Source: Russula earlei (lineage: Eukaryota > Basidiomycota > Agaricomycetes > Russulales > Russulaceae). From it: DNA of 64,000 nt. Shown here one piece after another: positions 24,472 to 34,024 of this stretch. The stretch is from assembly GCA_025769875.1 (NCBI GenBank), contig JAGFNK010000072.1, positions 1 through 64,000 of the forward strand. Direction: 5' to 3'. Every line of letters starts with the position of its first letter. Position 1 is the stretch's first letter. The notes beneath the pieces are model-generated. The model was not told where the DNA came from and made no database searches. It saw only the letters and a program-made list of their open reading frames with translations. The translations under genes and the position numbers were made by a program.

Positions 24472-25301
24472 TGTCAAGACATGTACTGCTGATCACTAAG
24501 GACTCAGGAGCAGGTGGGCAAGGGTCGGAACAGACAGTACACGGCGTAGGTAGTGTTGAACAGGAGGACGAGCCAAATAACTAGAAGGTACCAGATGGGG
24601 ACTGGTATGTGTTGCAGGAGGCAGAGGTGAAGACTGGAGGCCAGTGCAGCAAAGGGGCTTTAGACAAGGCGGTCATTAAAGAGTACCTTGAGGACGAGAG
24701 AAGGCTTTAAACTGAGCGGTTGCAGGGGAGTACCCAGGAAGATGAGAGTATCACAAATGGACAGTCTGATGACTGCCATGCTACATTGGGGCTTATATAC
24801 TGTGTACAGGGTCGATTACAAAGGACAGGAGCTATTCTAGACTCCTTGGTACCATCCAATAGGACTACAGAGGCATAAACTTGCTTGTGTCAGGTTTTAG
24901 GCTTACTGAGCGTATTACTGATCACTGTGGAACAATGACATGCTTTATGATGTCACTGTGGAGTGCTTAGTGAGTCAATGAGGTCATTGGGGAGTTGCTC
25001 AGTCAGCCATGATGTCATTGGAGCCTAGATCATGTCATATGAGTTATGCAACAGTTTTTAGGAGTTCATGCCACTGTTTTGGGTTCTTGGTGTCTGAGTG
25101 ACCATGTGGCTGCCACGCGATGATTACTGGATTAGGAAACTGGTGCCTGGTCATGTTATAGTGCCTTTGCAATAGCGATATCTTGCACCGCAGGAGAGGT
25201 AGCCCAAGAAATGGAAGTGTGTTGGCAATGCAAAGCAAGAGAGGTCTTTCTTGAGTAAAATAGGACAATATATGGCCAGGTCCTGGCCTTGGTTCAAAAC
25301 A
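24472..25301 (-). mobile_element. 3' LTR of the chromovirus, 830 bp
   Basis: On the minus strand it reads TGTTTTGAACC...CTTGACA, directly preceded by the purine-rich AAAGAGGGGATGAA. Its length is identical to that of the solo LTR at 32494-33323, with which it shares most of its sequence. Confidence 0.88.
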
Positions 25302-25559
25302 TTCATCCCCTCTTTATAGACTTGTTGCTCCTGCAACAGTAGGGGTTTCTTGTTTCTTTGAAAGGTGGAGTAGTTTGCATATAAAGAGTCGAAGTCTGTT
25401 CGATCATGGGGAATTCCCTTGTGTTCTATGGGTTGTCTTGGGGATAGCTGTGGTTGATTGGGTGCATGTCATTGCAGGGGTTCTTTGAAAGGTTCATTGG
25501 TAACAAGGATAGAGATAGTTGTTGACAGAAGTCATGGTGGGAGTTATTGATTAGGGGTT

Positions 25560-26299
25560 ACTCCTGGTGGGAACCGTTTTAAGCACTTTCAGATATTTCC
25601 AATGGAAGTCCTTGACAAGTAATTGCACTTTTGATAAGTTAGATGCTGGTTCCCAAGTATTCTCTGCAGCAGTGTACCCTTTCCATTTAACTAGGTATTG
25701 GATCCCTTTGTGGTTTGGGGAGAGTTGAGAGTTTAAGATCTGTTCTACTTTGTATTGTTCTTCTCTTTGACTAGTACAGGCGGCAGGTTTGAGAAGTTAG
25801 GACTGTGGGCAATGGTTTCTTTGTAAGGTTTAATCAGGGAGTGGTGAAAAACTGGGTGTATCTTCCAGGACTTTGGTAGCTCAAGGCAAACATTTACTGG
25901 ATAGGCAGTGATGACTTTGAATGGTCCATAGCATCGAGGGGCTAGTTTTGCTTTTGGGTGAGTGGTTCGTAGATTTGTGGCTTCCAACCATACTTGATCT
26001 CCTTCTTTAAAATAAAATGTGGAGGATTGAGGTCCTGATTGCTTCATGATTTTGGTTGCTTGGTTCAGAGAGGCAGCTACTTCTTCTCTGAGCTGGTTTA
26101 GTCTCATTAGTCTTTCTTGGATTGAAGGGAACTTTGATGTAAAGGCAAGGGGCAGAGCAAATGTTGGGTTAAAGCCATACCAGACCTCAAAAGGGGGTTT
26201 GTTCGTTGCACTATGTTGTCTGGCATTATGTGCAAATTCCATAAAGGGAACTAGTTCTGCCCAATTGTCCGCTTGGTGGTTGCAAAATATTCATAGGTA
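25560..26299 (-). pseudogene. Chromovirus integrase C-terminus and chromodomain (broken)
   Basis: From the Tc1 insertion point downward the frame reads NHQADNWAELVPFMEFAHN, then the typical GPFKVI and HPVFHHSLIKPY segments of a Ty3 integrase C-terminus (open to 25745). A frameshift near 25760 leads into a chromodomain-like block, QYLVKWKGYTAAENTWEP, whose YLVKWKGY and WEP are the hallmark aromatic-cage region. A TGA stop at 26291-26293 sits where related elements have an Arg codon. Confidence 0.82.
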
Positions 26300-27916
26300 C
26301 AGTGACCCAAAAATCTGTTCAAATGTTTTGTACATTTTCATTGTATTAACCATATCTAGAGAACCACTGCAGCTGATAACATGTTAGTGGGCTTGTTTTA
26401 AAGCTCTACATCATAGCTTTGTAACGAAATTTTATATATACTATGAACATAATTATATAAGAAGATATAAGGTATTTCTTCCAGTGTATCCATTTGAACA
26501 GTTTTCTTGCCTTGGTATCTAAATAGGGTATATGCCAAAAATTAGTAGTTTGTGTATCCTCCATTTGCTTTGAACACCTCTTCTACCCTCCTAGGCATAC
26601 TTTCTATCAAATTCTGCACAACAGTTTGATCAATGGCCTCCCATTCCAGCTGTGTGCACTCCCAAAGTTCATTGATTCCCTTAGGGGGTGTTAGATAAGC
26701 TGCAAGCTTCTTTTTGAGATGAGCCCAAAGATGCTCAATAGTATTGAGGTCTGGGGATTGAGCTGGCCAGTCCATGACCTGAATTCTGTGGTCTTGGAAC
26801 CAAGATGTGGCAAGCCTGCTCTTGTGGATAGAGGCATTGTCCTGTTGAAAGAGGGTATCTTTGCATTTCTTCTTGGAATACTTGATAGATGCAAGTAGTT
26901 CATCCTCCAAAATGCTGCAATAAAGTTCAGCATCCATCCTTCCATCAATCTTTGCTGCATGCCCAACTCCTTCCCAAGACATGCAGCCCCACAACATCAA
27001 GGAACCTCCTCCATGTTTGACTGTTGGCTGAACAAGGCATTCAGAAAGGTGCTCTCCTCTTTTTTTCCAAGCCCATTTCTTGCCATCTGAGCCCATACAA
27101 TTGATTTTGGTCTCATCTGACCAAATTACCCTCTTCCAGTCCTCCACAGTCCAGTATAGGTACTTTTCTGCAAAGTCCTTTCTGGCCCGATAGTGACTTG
27201 GTTTAAGGTAAGGCCTCTTCTTTGTAACTGCTTTCAAGCCTGCCTTGTTAAGGTAGTTTTGAATGGTCTGATTGGAAATAGTGGACTCTTTGATGACCTC
27301 CATCTTTCTAGCAACCTGAGGAGCAGTATCTGCTTCTCCAGAGCTAAGAAGGCGTGTGGCAAAGTGGATGTCAAGGTTAGAGAGCTTGGAAGGATGACCT
27401 CCAGAGGACTTTGGAAGGTCAGGAAGGTATTTCTGGCAAATGTTGGTGATTGAACCAATGCTTCTGTGTGCTGCCTTGGCAATGTTACGAACTGAATGGT
27501 TGGCCTGGAGAAGGGAGACGATGTAGTTGACTTCATGAGGAAGAAGAGACTTCATGATGTTGTTGGTGAAGAAGAAGCAGCTGTTTTGGCTTATTTGCAC
27601 ATGGTTTGAGTTTATTATAGGTCACATGACCTCCATGTTCAATTTTAGCCCTCTGGGGAAAGAATATGAATCTCAATCTGAGAAATAATGAATTCACTAA
27701 CCAAGGCCAAAAAACTGTTCAAATGGGTACACCAGCAAACATACCTTATATCTTCCTAAATAATTATGTTTATGCTGTACAACATATACCATTACAAAGC
27801 TATGATGTAGAGCTCGAAGATAAACCTAGTTACATATTATTAGCTGCAGTGGTTCTCTAGATATGGTTAATACAATGAAAATGTACAAAACATTTGAACA
27901 GTTTTTTGGGTCACTG
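26300..27916 (-). mobile_element. Complete Tc1 transposon, 1617 bp, inserted in the chromovirus
   Basis: Both ends read CAGTGACCCAAAAA (inward), with TA at 26298-26299 and 27917-27918. The outer 75 bp of the inverted repeats differ at one position; diverged similarity continues to about 215 bp from each end, an unusually long inverted repeat for a Tc1 element. Removing the element and one TA rejoins the chromovirus integrase frame (NQELEQY, then NHQADNWAELVPF), which fixes the order of events. Confidence 0.95.
26542..27555 (-). CDS. Tc1-family transposase, apparently intact
   Basis: This is a 337-residue cut-and-paste transposase, the usual length for Tc1. The N-terminus has a paired-type helix-turn-helix (LQANHSVRNIAKAAHRSIGS) and a second HTH region ending in KRPYLKPSHYRAR. 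The catalytic domain is DD34E: Asp in VIWSDETKI, Asp in LFQQDNASIHKS, and Glu in SPDLNTIEHLWAHLK with 34 residues between the last two. No stop or frameshift occurs. I took the ATG at 27555 because the longer frame begins at a non-ATG codon. It may be active and could mobilise the truncated copy's relatives. It is the youngest large insertion in the island by nesting. Confidence 0.93.
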   Translation of the reverse strand: MKSLLPHEVNYIVSLLQANHSVRNIAKAAHRSIGSITNICQKYLPDLPKSSGGHPSKLSNLDIHFATRLLSSGEADTAPQVARKMEVIKESTISNQTIQNYLNKAGLKAVTKKRPYLKPSHYRARKDFAEKYLYWTVEDWKRVIWSDETKINCMGSDGKKWAWKKRGEHLSECLVQPTVKHGGGSLMLWGCMSWEGVGHAAKIDGRMDAELYCSILEDELLASIKYSKKKCKDTLFQQDNASIHKSRLATSWFQDHRIQVMDWPAQSPDLNTIEHLWAHLKKKLAAYLTPPKGINELWECTQLEWEAIDQTVVQNLIESMPRRVEEVFKANGGYTNY

Positions 27917-27939
27917 TATTGTTCTAGTTCTTGGTTAAC

Positions 27940-28410
27940 TCATTCTGTTTCTCCATCTGTCTGCGGGTGGTATGCCATGCTCAATGATACCTTGACATTT
28001 AATTTCTTCCATAGTTCTTGAGTAACCTTTGCTGCGAATTGAGGGCCTCTATCCAATATTATTTGAGTTGGAAGGCCTATTCTTCTCCAGACATTAGTGT
28101 TGCTGTTTCCTCTGCTGTGATTGTCTTGTGGCAAGGGGTAATGATTATTGCTTTGCTGAATTGATCTACCACAACTAGGAGGCTGTCAAACCCTTGTGAA
28201 ATTGGTAGGTCTGTGATGAAGTCCATGGTAATGCTTTTCCATACTTCTCCAGCTGGTGTAATTGGTACAAGGGGTGTTTCTGTCTTTGGATGGATCTTTG
28301 TGCTTTGGCAAATTGCACAACCTTCTATGTAACTTTTGACATTGGTTAGCATTCCTGGCCACCAATAGTTTTGACTAATTAGTTCATAAGTTTTCCATTG
28401 GCCAGGATGT
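27940..28410 (-). pseudogene. Chromovirus integrase core (broken)
   Basis: The segment reads GHPGQWKTYELI, YWWPGM, CAICQSTKI (the zinc-binding part), then SITMDFITDLP with the first catalytic Asp and [13 protein letters not shown] frameshift near 28100 changes frame to [20 protein letters not shown], which carries the second Asp, followed by [13 protein letters not shown] with the catalytic Glu. A TGA at 27940-27942 replaces the Arg normally found after ETE. The full DDE set is readable but not translatable as one protein. Confidence 0.88.
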
Positions 28411-28416
28411 CCTACA

Positions 28417-30900
28417 TAGTGCTTCAAAGTCCAGTTAAGTCCAGTTTTTCCCATGATTTTGGTGTGACCAAGACCGTGACTGGCTACCAGTTTGCCAAAT
28501 CTACAAAAAACTGGACTGGACTGCATGTGACCAGTTACATTTGGTCATTTGCAGTCAATTGACCAGTTCAGACCAGTCTTGACCCAGGAACAGCCATGCT
28601 CGCACTCTTGCATCATCATTGCCACTTGCCACACTTGTGACCATGCTGCCACTGCCCTCTCTCTCATGTTGCTGCCACTTTCCACCACCACCCTTGTTGC
28701 ATCCACTGTAAGGTGGATTCCCACTGGCTTTGGAATCACACGGTGCACTACTTTCACATGCTCCCTCCCTCCATGCATGCTGGGCCAATTCTGATACAAC
28801 CCATGAATCCATGATGACACACAACTGAACTTCCCGCGTGCACAAAAATTGCATGTTACACTGTATGCTTTTTTTTTGTAACTTTCTCTCATCTGGCTGT
28901 AAGGTGTCTGAGCCTGCTGACCAGGAAACTCTCATGACTTGCACTTGCCCCCACCTCCCACACATCATCTCTCCCTCCACTCCTTCATCCAACTGCCGCC
29001 ACTCTTTTCCTTTCATATTCTCCTTCCCTCTTGCACCAATTCCTTGACGTCACCACCACGTTCCCCACTCTGCACCTGGGAACAGTGACAGCAGCTCAAC
29101 CCAATCAACTCTGACGTCACCCATTCACCTGTGCCTTGCACTCCCCCATCCACATCCATCCCTTGCACCACTAGTCTCTTTGTCTGCCTCATGCTCCCCA
29201 CCTTTTCATCATATTGCTCTTTCCCATCATCAATTCCCTTTCATCCTGCTCTCACCTCTCCATCATCATTCACAAATTGTCAGTCCTCGCACCCATCACA
29301 CAATTATGCATGGACCTTGTTGACACATTTGCTGTCGTCATTGTCACTCGATCCAAGGGCTTGTTGCCCACAGCACCTTGCCCGTTTGTCCTTGCCACAC
29401 TGCCTTGTGCTCATGGACTCGCAGTCAAAGGAATAGGATTCTCATGTAGTTGTCTCCTCATTCATGTCTTCAATTACCTGACTCTCTCTTACTTTTTGCT
29501 ACAGTATTTAAGGCTACTAGCTACAGTCTCAAATAAGAGTTGAGTTTTGCAGTTTCTTGTGATCTATCGCACCCACATTTGCCCTCTCCTTATTCGCCTG
29601 CATGAACAATTCTCTCAAGAACACACACAAACACACACACACACTCTCGCACGTGCGCACCTCCAGAGCATCGAGCATTGATCCAGGGCACAACCTTGCT
29701 CTCAGCTTGTCCCTAGTCTGTACCCACCCTCAGATCAAGTCCCACAGACTATGTGTGCCCGTTCTGGCATGCTACATGGCCAATCCCTAACTCAAAACCC
29801 TGATGGCACGCAATGTGTCTTTTCCCATGTGCGTGACTTTCATGCATTGAGCCATGTGAGTTTTTTTTTTTCCCCTCTTTCTTTCATTTTCACAGCTTTC
29901 TGATTCATTCCACTTTGCAGGCTGTGTTTTCATGTGTTCATGTTTGTCCTGTGCCCGTGTGCCACAGCCCATCACCGCCATGCCTCCTCCCTCACCTCAT
30001 CTCACCTCATCTTCACCTCTCCCTCGAACACACACAGAACCTCTAGCTATAGGAAGAGGTTCAAATTATGACAGGTTATGATCAGTCATCTGTTGTCAGG
30101 TGAATCATGACTGGTCATGGAATCACTTGCAAAACCGTGGTGGACAATCAGGACATGATGCTCCATCCCTTTTATCCTTTGCCACTGACCAAATGCCCAC
30201 GCTACCACCTCACACCCAACATCAAGACCTTGACTGCATCGCCCACCCCTCCCCACTGACCACACATGCACGTCACACCCCGGCTCAGGCAACGTGTTTG
30301 CATCTCAAGCCTTTCACCATGGCCTCGACTGCCTTGCCTGGTCCCGATCCTCTGATTCCCTTTCACCATTCCATTTCCTTTCATTATCTTCTACTCTTCG
30401 TATTTCACCCCATGTATATAAAACCCTTAAATACTCTGTAGTAAAGAGAGAGAAGAATAAGATCCCCTTTCCTTTGACATCTGCCTCCGCTCAAATGAAG
30501 AACTTTGAACAACCATGCATGTGATACCAGCTCCTCTCTCCCCTTCTTGCTCCCACCTCTGGTGTCTCAGTCAATGTCCACTTACTGGTCCAACAGCCCC
30601 ACTCTTTCACACTCATGCATCCCTGGACACACCACACTGGTGGTTTAGAGCTTGCCTAAAGCTGTGACCATAATTTTCAAACCCATGAAATCTTGACAGA
30701 AATCCCAGGCACACCAGGCACCAGGCACACCAGTCATGACCAGTCATAACCAGTTTTTATCCTGCTTGAAAGTTGATGTGACTGTGACTGGCAATTCTAC
30801 AAACCAGTTTGACCTTGACTGAAAGTTCAGTCATGATCAGTCAGGTCAGGTTCAGTCAAGCAGTTTTTTGCAGTCAATGTGACCTGACCTGAAAGCACTA
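28417..30900 (+). repeat. Repeat copy A with ACTGG/CAGTC-rich ends
   Basis: The ends read TAGTGCTT... and ...AAGCACTA. The terminal 150-250 bp at each side are crowded with short motifs such as CCAGTC, GACTGG and CAGTCA in both orientations, and are shared in inverse orientation with copy B (34025-36199). The interior is C-rich on the plus strand, with CA-dinucleotide runs and no credible protein. Part of the interior (about 30090-30510) matches 36840-37260. Short terminal inverted repeats plus clustered subterminal repeats suggest a non-autonomous DNA transposon (hAT-like), but no convincing target duplication was found. Confidence 0.55.
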
Positions 30901-30921
30901 GTGATGCATGCTACTCAGTTG

Positions 30922-31883
30922 TGTCAAGACTCACTGTTGAACTATCCAGTTCAAGAGCGAGGGATAAGCTCGAAGACGAGTCAGTAGACGTCCAAGACAG
31001 CGTGGGCAAGAAGTAGAGTCCAGAGTAGTAACAAATACCAGAGAGGCACTATTACTGTGAGAGTAGAGCACTCACACAGAGAGGAGGCCAGGATAGTCAC
31101 AAGGGGATGGTCCTTAAAGGAGTATCCCAGGGATGGAGAGTGCCGTAAACAAATGGACAGTCTGAGGACTGTCTGCTACTTTATTGAGCACTTATATACT
31201 ACAAGAGAACTGCTAAATAGAGAACAAGTCATAACCTTGTTATCAAGCACAATAGAGTGCTGAGTAAGAAGTTGGAGTACGCTTACTGAGCATGCTCAGT
31301 CATGCTCAGTAAGCTGCTGAGTAAGAAGGCTTTTCCTGATGAGTAAGAGCTTTCATTGTCCACATGTTTGCTGTTTTAGTGCATGTGTGAGCACCTGATT
31401 CATTTTCTGTTAGTTAGTTTAGGGCCAGTCATTTGAGGACTTGTAGTTTGGTTAGGGAATAGTGTTATCTTATAAGGCCCTTATATAGCTCTATTAGGGT
31501 CCTTGGAGTCGACCCTAATACTTCTATTAAGGTCCTTAGTATTGCCTTATAGTTCGTTCTACAGTTATTAGAGTTGGTCTAATAACACGTTGTAGGGTCT
31601 TTGATACTAGGTTAGTACCCATTGTAGAGCACCTAGAGTCGTCCTAAAGGGTCCCTAGAAGGGCCCTAATACTGTCCTTTATTGCTAGAAGGGTTGCCAC
31701 TAAGTGGGGCTTGCTGTATGTCAATTGTGCCAAGAATCGTTCATGTGACAATGCATGCACAATATTGTGGACACCTCTACTCACCCCTTTTGCTCGTGTG
31801 AACAGGGTGGCACCATAGAGGCTGGGTTTCCTCCTATAAGGAAGGGTCCTTCAAGGGCCCTCTCTGGAGAATGGTTCATGACA
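30922..31883 (-). mobile_element. Solo LTR, 962 bp, with AGTTG duplication
   Basis: On the minus strand it reads TGTCATGAACC...CTTGACA, with AGTTG directly outside on both sides (30917-30921 and 31884-31888). A TATA-like box and AATAAA lie near its middle. It is the complete reference copy for the fragments at 127-1017 and 23060-24280. Recombination between two LTRs is the usual origin of such a solo copy. Confidence 0.92.
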
Positions 31884-34024
31884 AGTTGTACCAATTGTAT
31901 ATACATTAAATATCAATGAGATGGCCTCTAAGTGTGATAAGATTCAATCAAATGGGTGATTTTGTAAAGTTATGACAAAACAAGGGGCTGAATGTCATTA
32001 AAACATTTCCTGATTAGAATCAAGATCAAGATTTGGAACTGGCCCAGGAGGATGTGGCCTGGAATGATAAGACACATATGTGGGGTACTGATGGGTGTAA
32101 TTGAGCTCAATGCCACATGAACTTGAGGCCACATTTGCATCAGGAGGCTGTAAGTGAGTTAGGGAGGGTCCCACCCAAGATTCTCTGTCTGATGGTGCCT
32201 TAGTAATGCTTGTGTCTTGAGTGGTGTGATGTGATGATCAAGTGAATAACCCAGAAAACTGTGGATTGATCTGAAGATCTGGGTGTTGATCAAAGTGATC
32301 CTTGATGTGAGATAGTATTTCTGCATTTGTCCCTTTATCTGACAGTCTAAGAGCAAGGGCAAGTGCTCAGAGATCATCCTTCTTATAAGAAGCCAGCTGT
32401 CCTTTGAATGATTGATTTGAAGCATCATGCACAACCTGAAGTTCATGTTGTGCCTGCTCAGCCTCTCATTTCTGGTGCTTCTCAGCAGCAATGTGTTATG
32501 AACCAAGGCCAGGTCCTAGCCATATATCGTCCTATTTCACTCAAGAGAGACCTCTCTCACTTCGCATTGCCAACTCCCTTCCATTTCTTGGGCTACCCCT
32601 CCTGCGGTGCAAGATATCGCTATTGCAAAGGCACTATAACACAACCAGGCACCTGTTTCCTAATTGGGTAATCATCGCGTGGCAACCACATGGTCACCCA
32701 GCCACCAAGAACCCAAAACAGTGGCACCAACTCTTAGAAACTGTTGCATAACTCATCTGACATCATCAAGGCTCCAATGACATCATGGCTGACTGAGCAA
32801 CTCCACAGTGACCTCATAGGCTCACTAAGCACTCCACAGTGACATCATAATGATGTCATTGCTCCACAATGATCAGTAATGTGCTCAGTAAGCCTGAAAC
32901 TTGACACAAGCAAGTTTATGCCTCTGTAGTCCTATTGGATGGTACCAAAGGGTCTAGAATAGTTCCAGTTCTTTGTAATCAACCCTGTACACTGTATATA
33001 AGCCCCAATGAAGCATGGCAGTCGTCAGACTGTCCATTTGTGATACTCTCATCCTCCTGGGTACTCCCCTGCGACTGCTCAGTTTAAAGATTCCCCTTGC
33101 CTCCAAGGTACTCTTCAATGACCGCCTTGTCTAAAGCCCCTTCGCTGCACTGGCCTCTAGTCTTCACCTTTGCCTCTTGCAACACCTACCAGTCCCCATC
33201 TGGTACCTCCTCATCATTTGGCTTGTCCTCCTGTTCAACGCTGCCCTCACTGCATACCGTCTGTTCTGACCCTTGCCCACCTGCTCCTGAGTCCTTAAGT
33301 GATCAGCAGTACGTGTCTTGCCACAATGTGTTCATGTTCAGTTCTTTCAGCATCCTCCATCTCAAATTCAGCATGGAGTCCTCTTGATGTTACAAAGCAT
33401 GCCTTGATCTTTGTTGACCCATGCTGCTTCCTTTTCTGTACATTGTCCAGCTGCACCCTGACAATCTGCAGCTCTCAGTTGATTGAGGTGCAGTGTGCAT
33501 TTGCTGCACTAAGCTGGGAGATGGTGTGACCAAGGGCTTGCTGGGTGTTGAGGAGCTGTGTCTGGACCAGCCTCAGTTTCGTTAAGAGATCCTTGTGAGA
33601 TAGTCCTCTATCTTCTTCGAATGAGACAATTTTTGGAGTAATCAGTGCTTCAATTGCAAGATCAGCTATTGTAGAGTGTGTTATATGATGTGCTTCTGAC
33701 TCCAGATTGGCTAAGGTGATCATGAATCCAGAAGTAGCATCTCCAGGCTCCCCATCTGTTGCTTCAAATGGCAGATCGGATTGTGGAGGATCATTAGCTG
33801 ATTCCACAAGATCTGGATCTGATGCATTCATATCTTGATCACTGTCACCAGGATCAGAGTAATCTGAGTCTGATCTTGGGCACCAATCATTATCTGAGGG
33901 ATTTATTGGGTCAGATGAGGGGAGTTCTGATGGGAATGATGTGGGGACATGAGTGATTGTGGATGAGGCTTGACTAGGAGCAAAATCTTCCTCAGTGAAG
34001 ACTACACAATTGACAGGGTAGAGG
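31884..34024 (-). pseudogene. Pogo-like transposase C-terminal fragment, split by a solo LTR
   Basis: On the minus strand the frame beginning near 34020 (EEDFAPSQASSTI...PTSFPSELPSSD) aligns with the C-terminal part of the pogo-like transposase at 3600-3700 (EANFAPSKAYSTT...ISFPVN). It continues as an acidic, Ser-rich tail (33831-33475) that is interrupted by the solo LTR at 32494-33323. It then resumes near 32500 in a stretch resembling the end of the 2310-4985 element. The N-terminal and catalytic parts are missing. Confidence 0.6.
32494..33323 (+). mobile_element. Solo LTR of the chromovirus family, 830 bp, with CAATG duplication
   Basis: It begins TGTTATGAACC and ends CTTGCCA. CAATG flanks it on both sides (32489-32493 and 33324-33328). 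A TATATAA box lies near 32995. It matches the chromovirus LTR at 24472-25301 on the opposite strand with the same length. Confidence 0.92.

Larger units (their letters stand above)
24472..28416 (-). mobile_element. Ty3/Gypsy chromovirus, 5'-truncated and split by a Tc1 element
   Basis: Read on the minus strand, this contains the end of pol and the 3' LTR. Order: integrase zinc-binding region with GHPGQWKTYELI and CAICQ (about 28410-28300), integrase core, the Tc1 insertion (27916-26300), integrase C-terminal part, a chromodomain-like segment (about 25760-25570), a purine-rich tract just before the LTR, then the LTR (25301-24472). Gag, protease, reverse transcriptase and the 5' LTR are absent; the copy is cut at about 28416 where another repeat begins. 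The chromodomain places it among chromoviruses. Stops and a frameshift make it inactive. Confidence 0.9.

Noticed and set aside
28417..28530. Start codon of a chromovirus protein at 28526
   Set aside because: The first 36 residues of that open frame belong to repeat A; the similarity to integrase begins only at GHPGQWKT.
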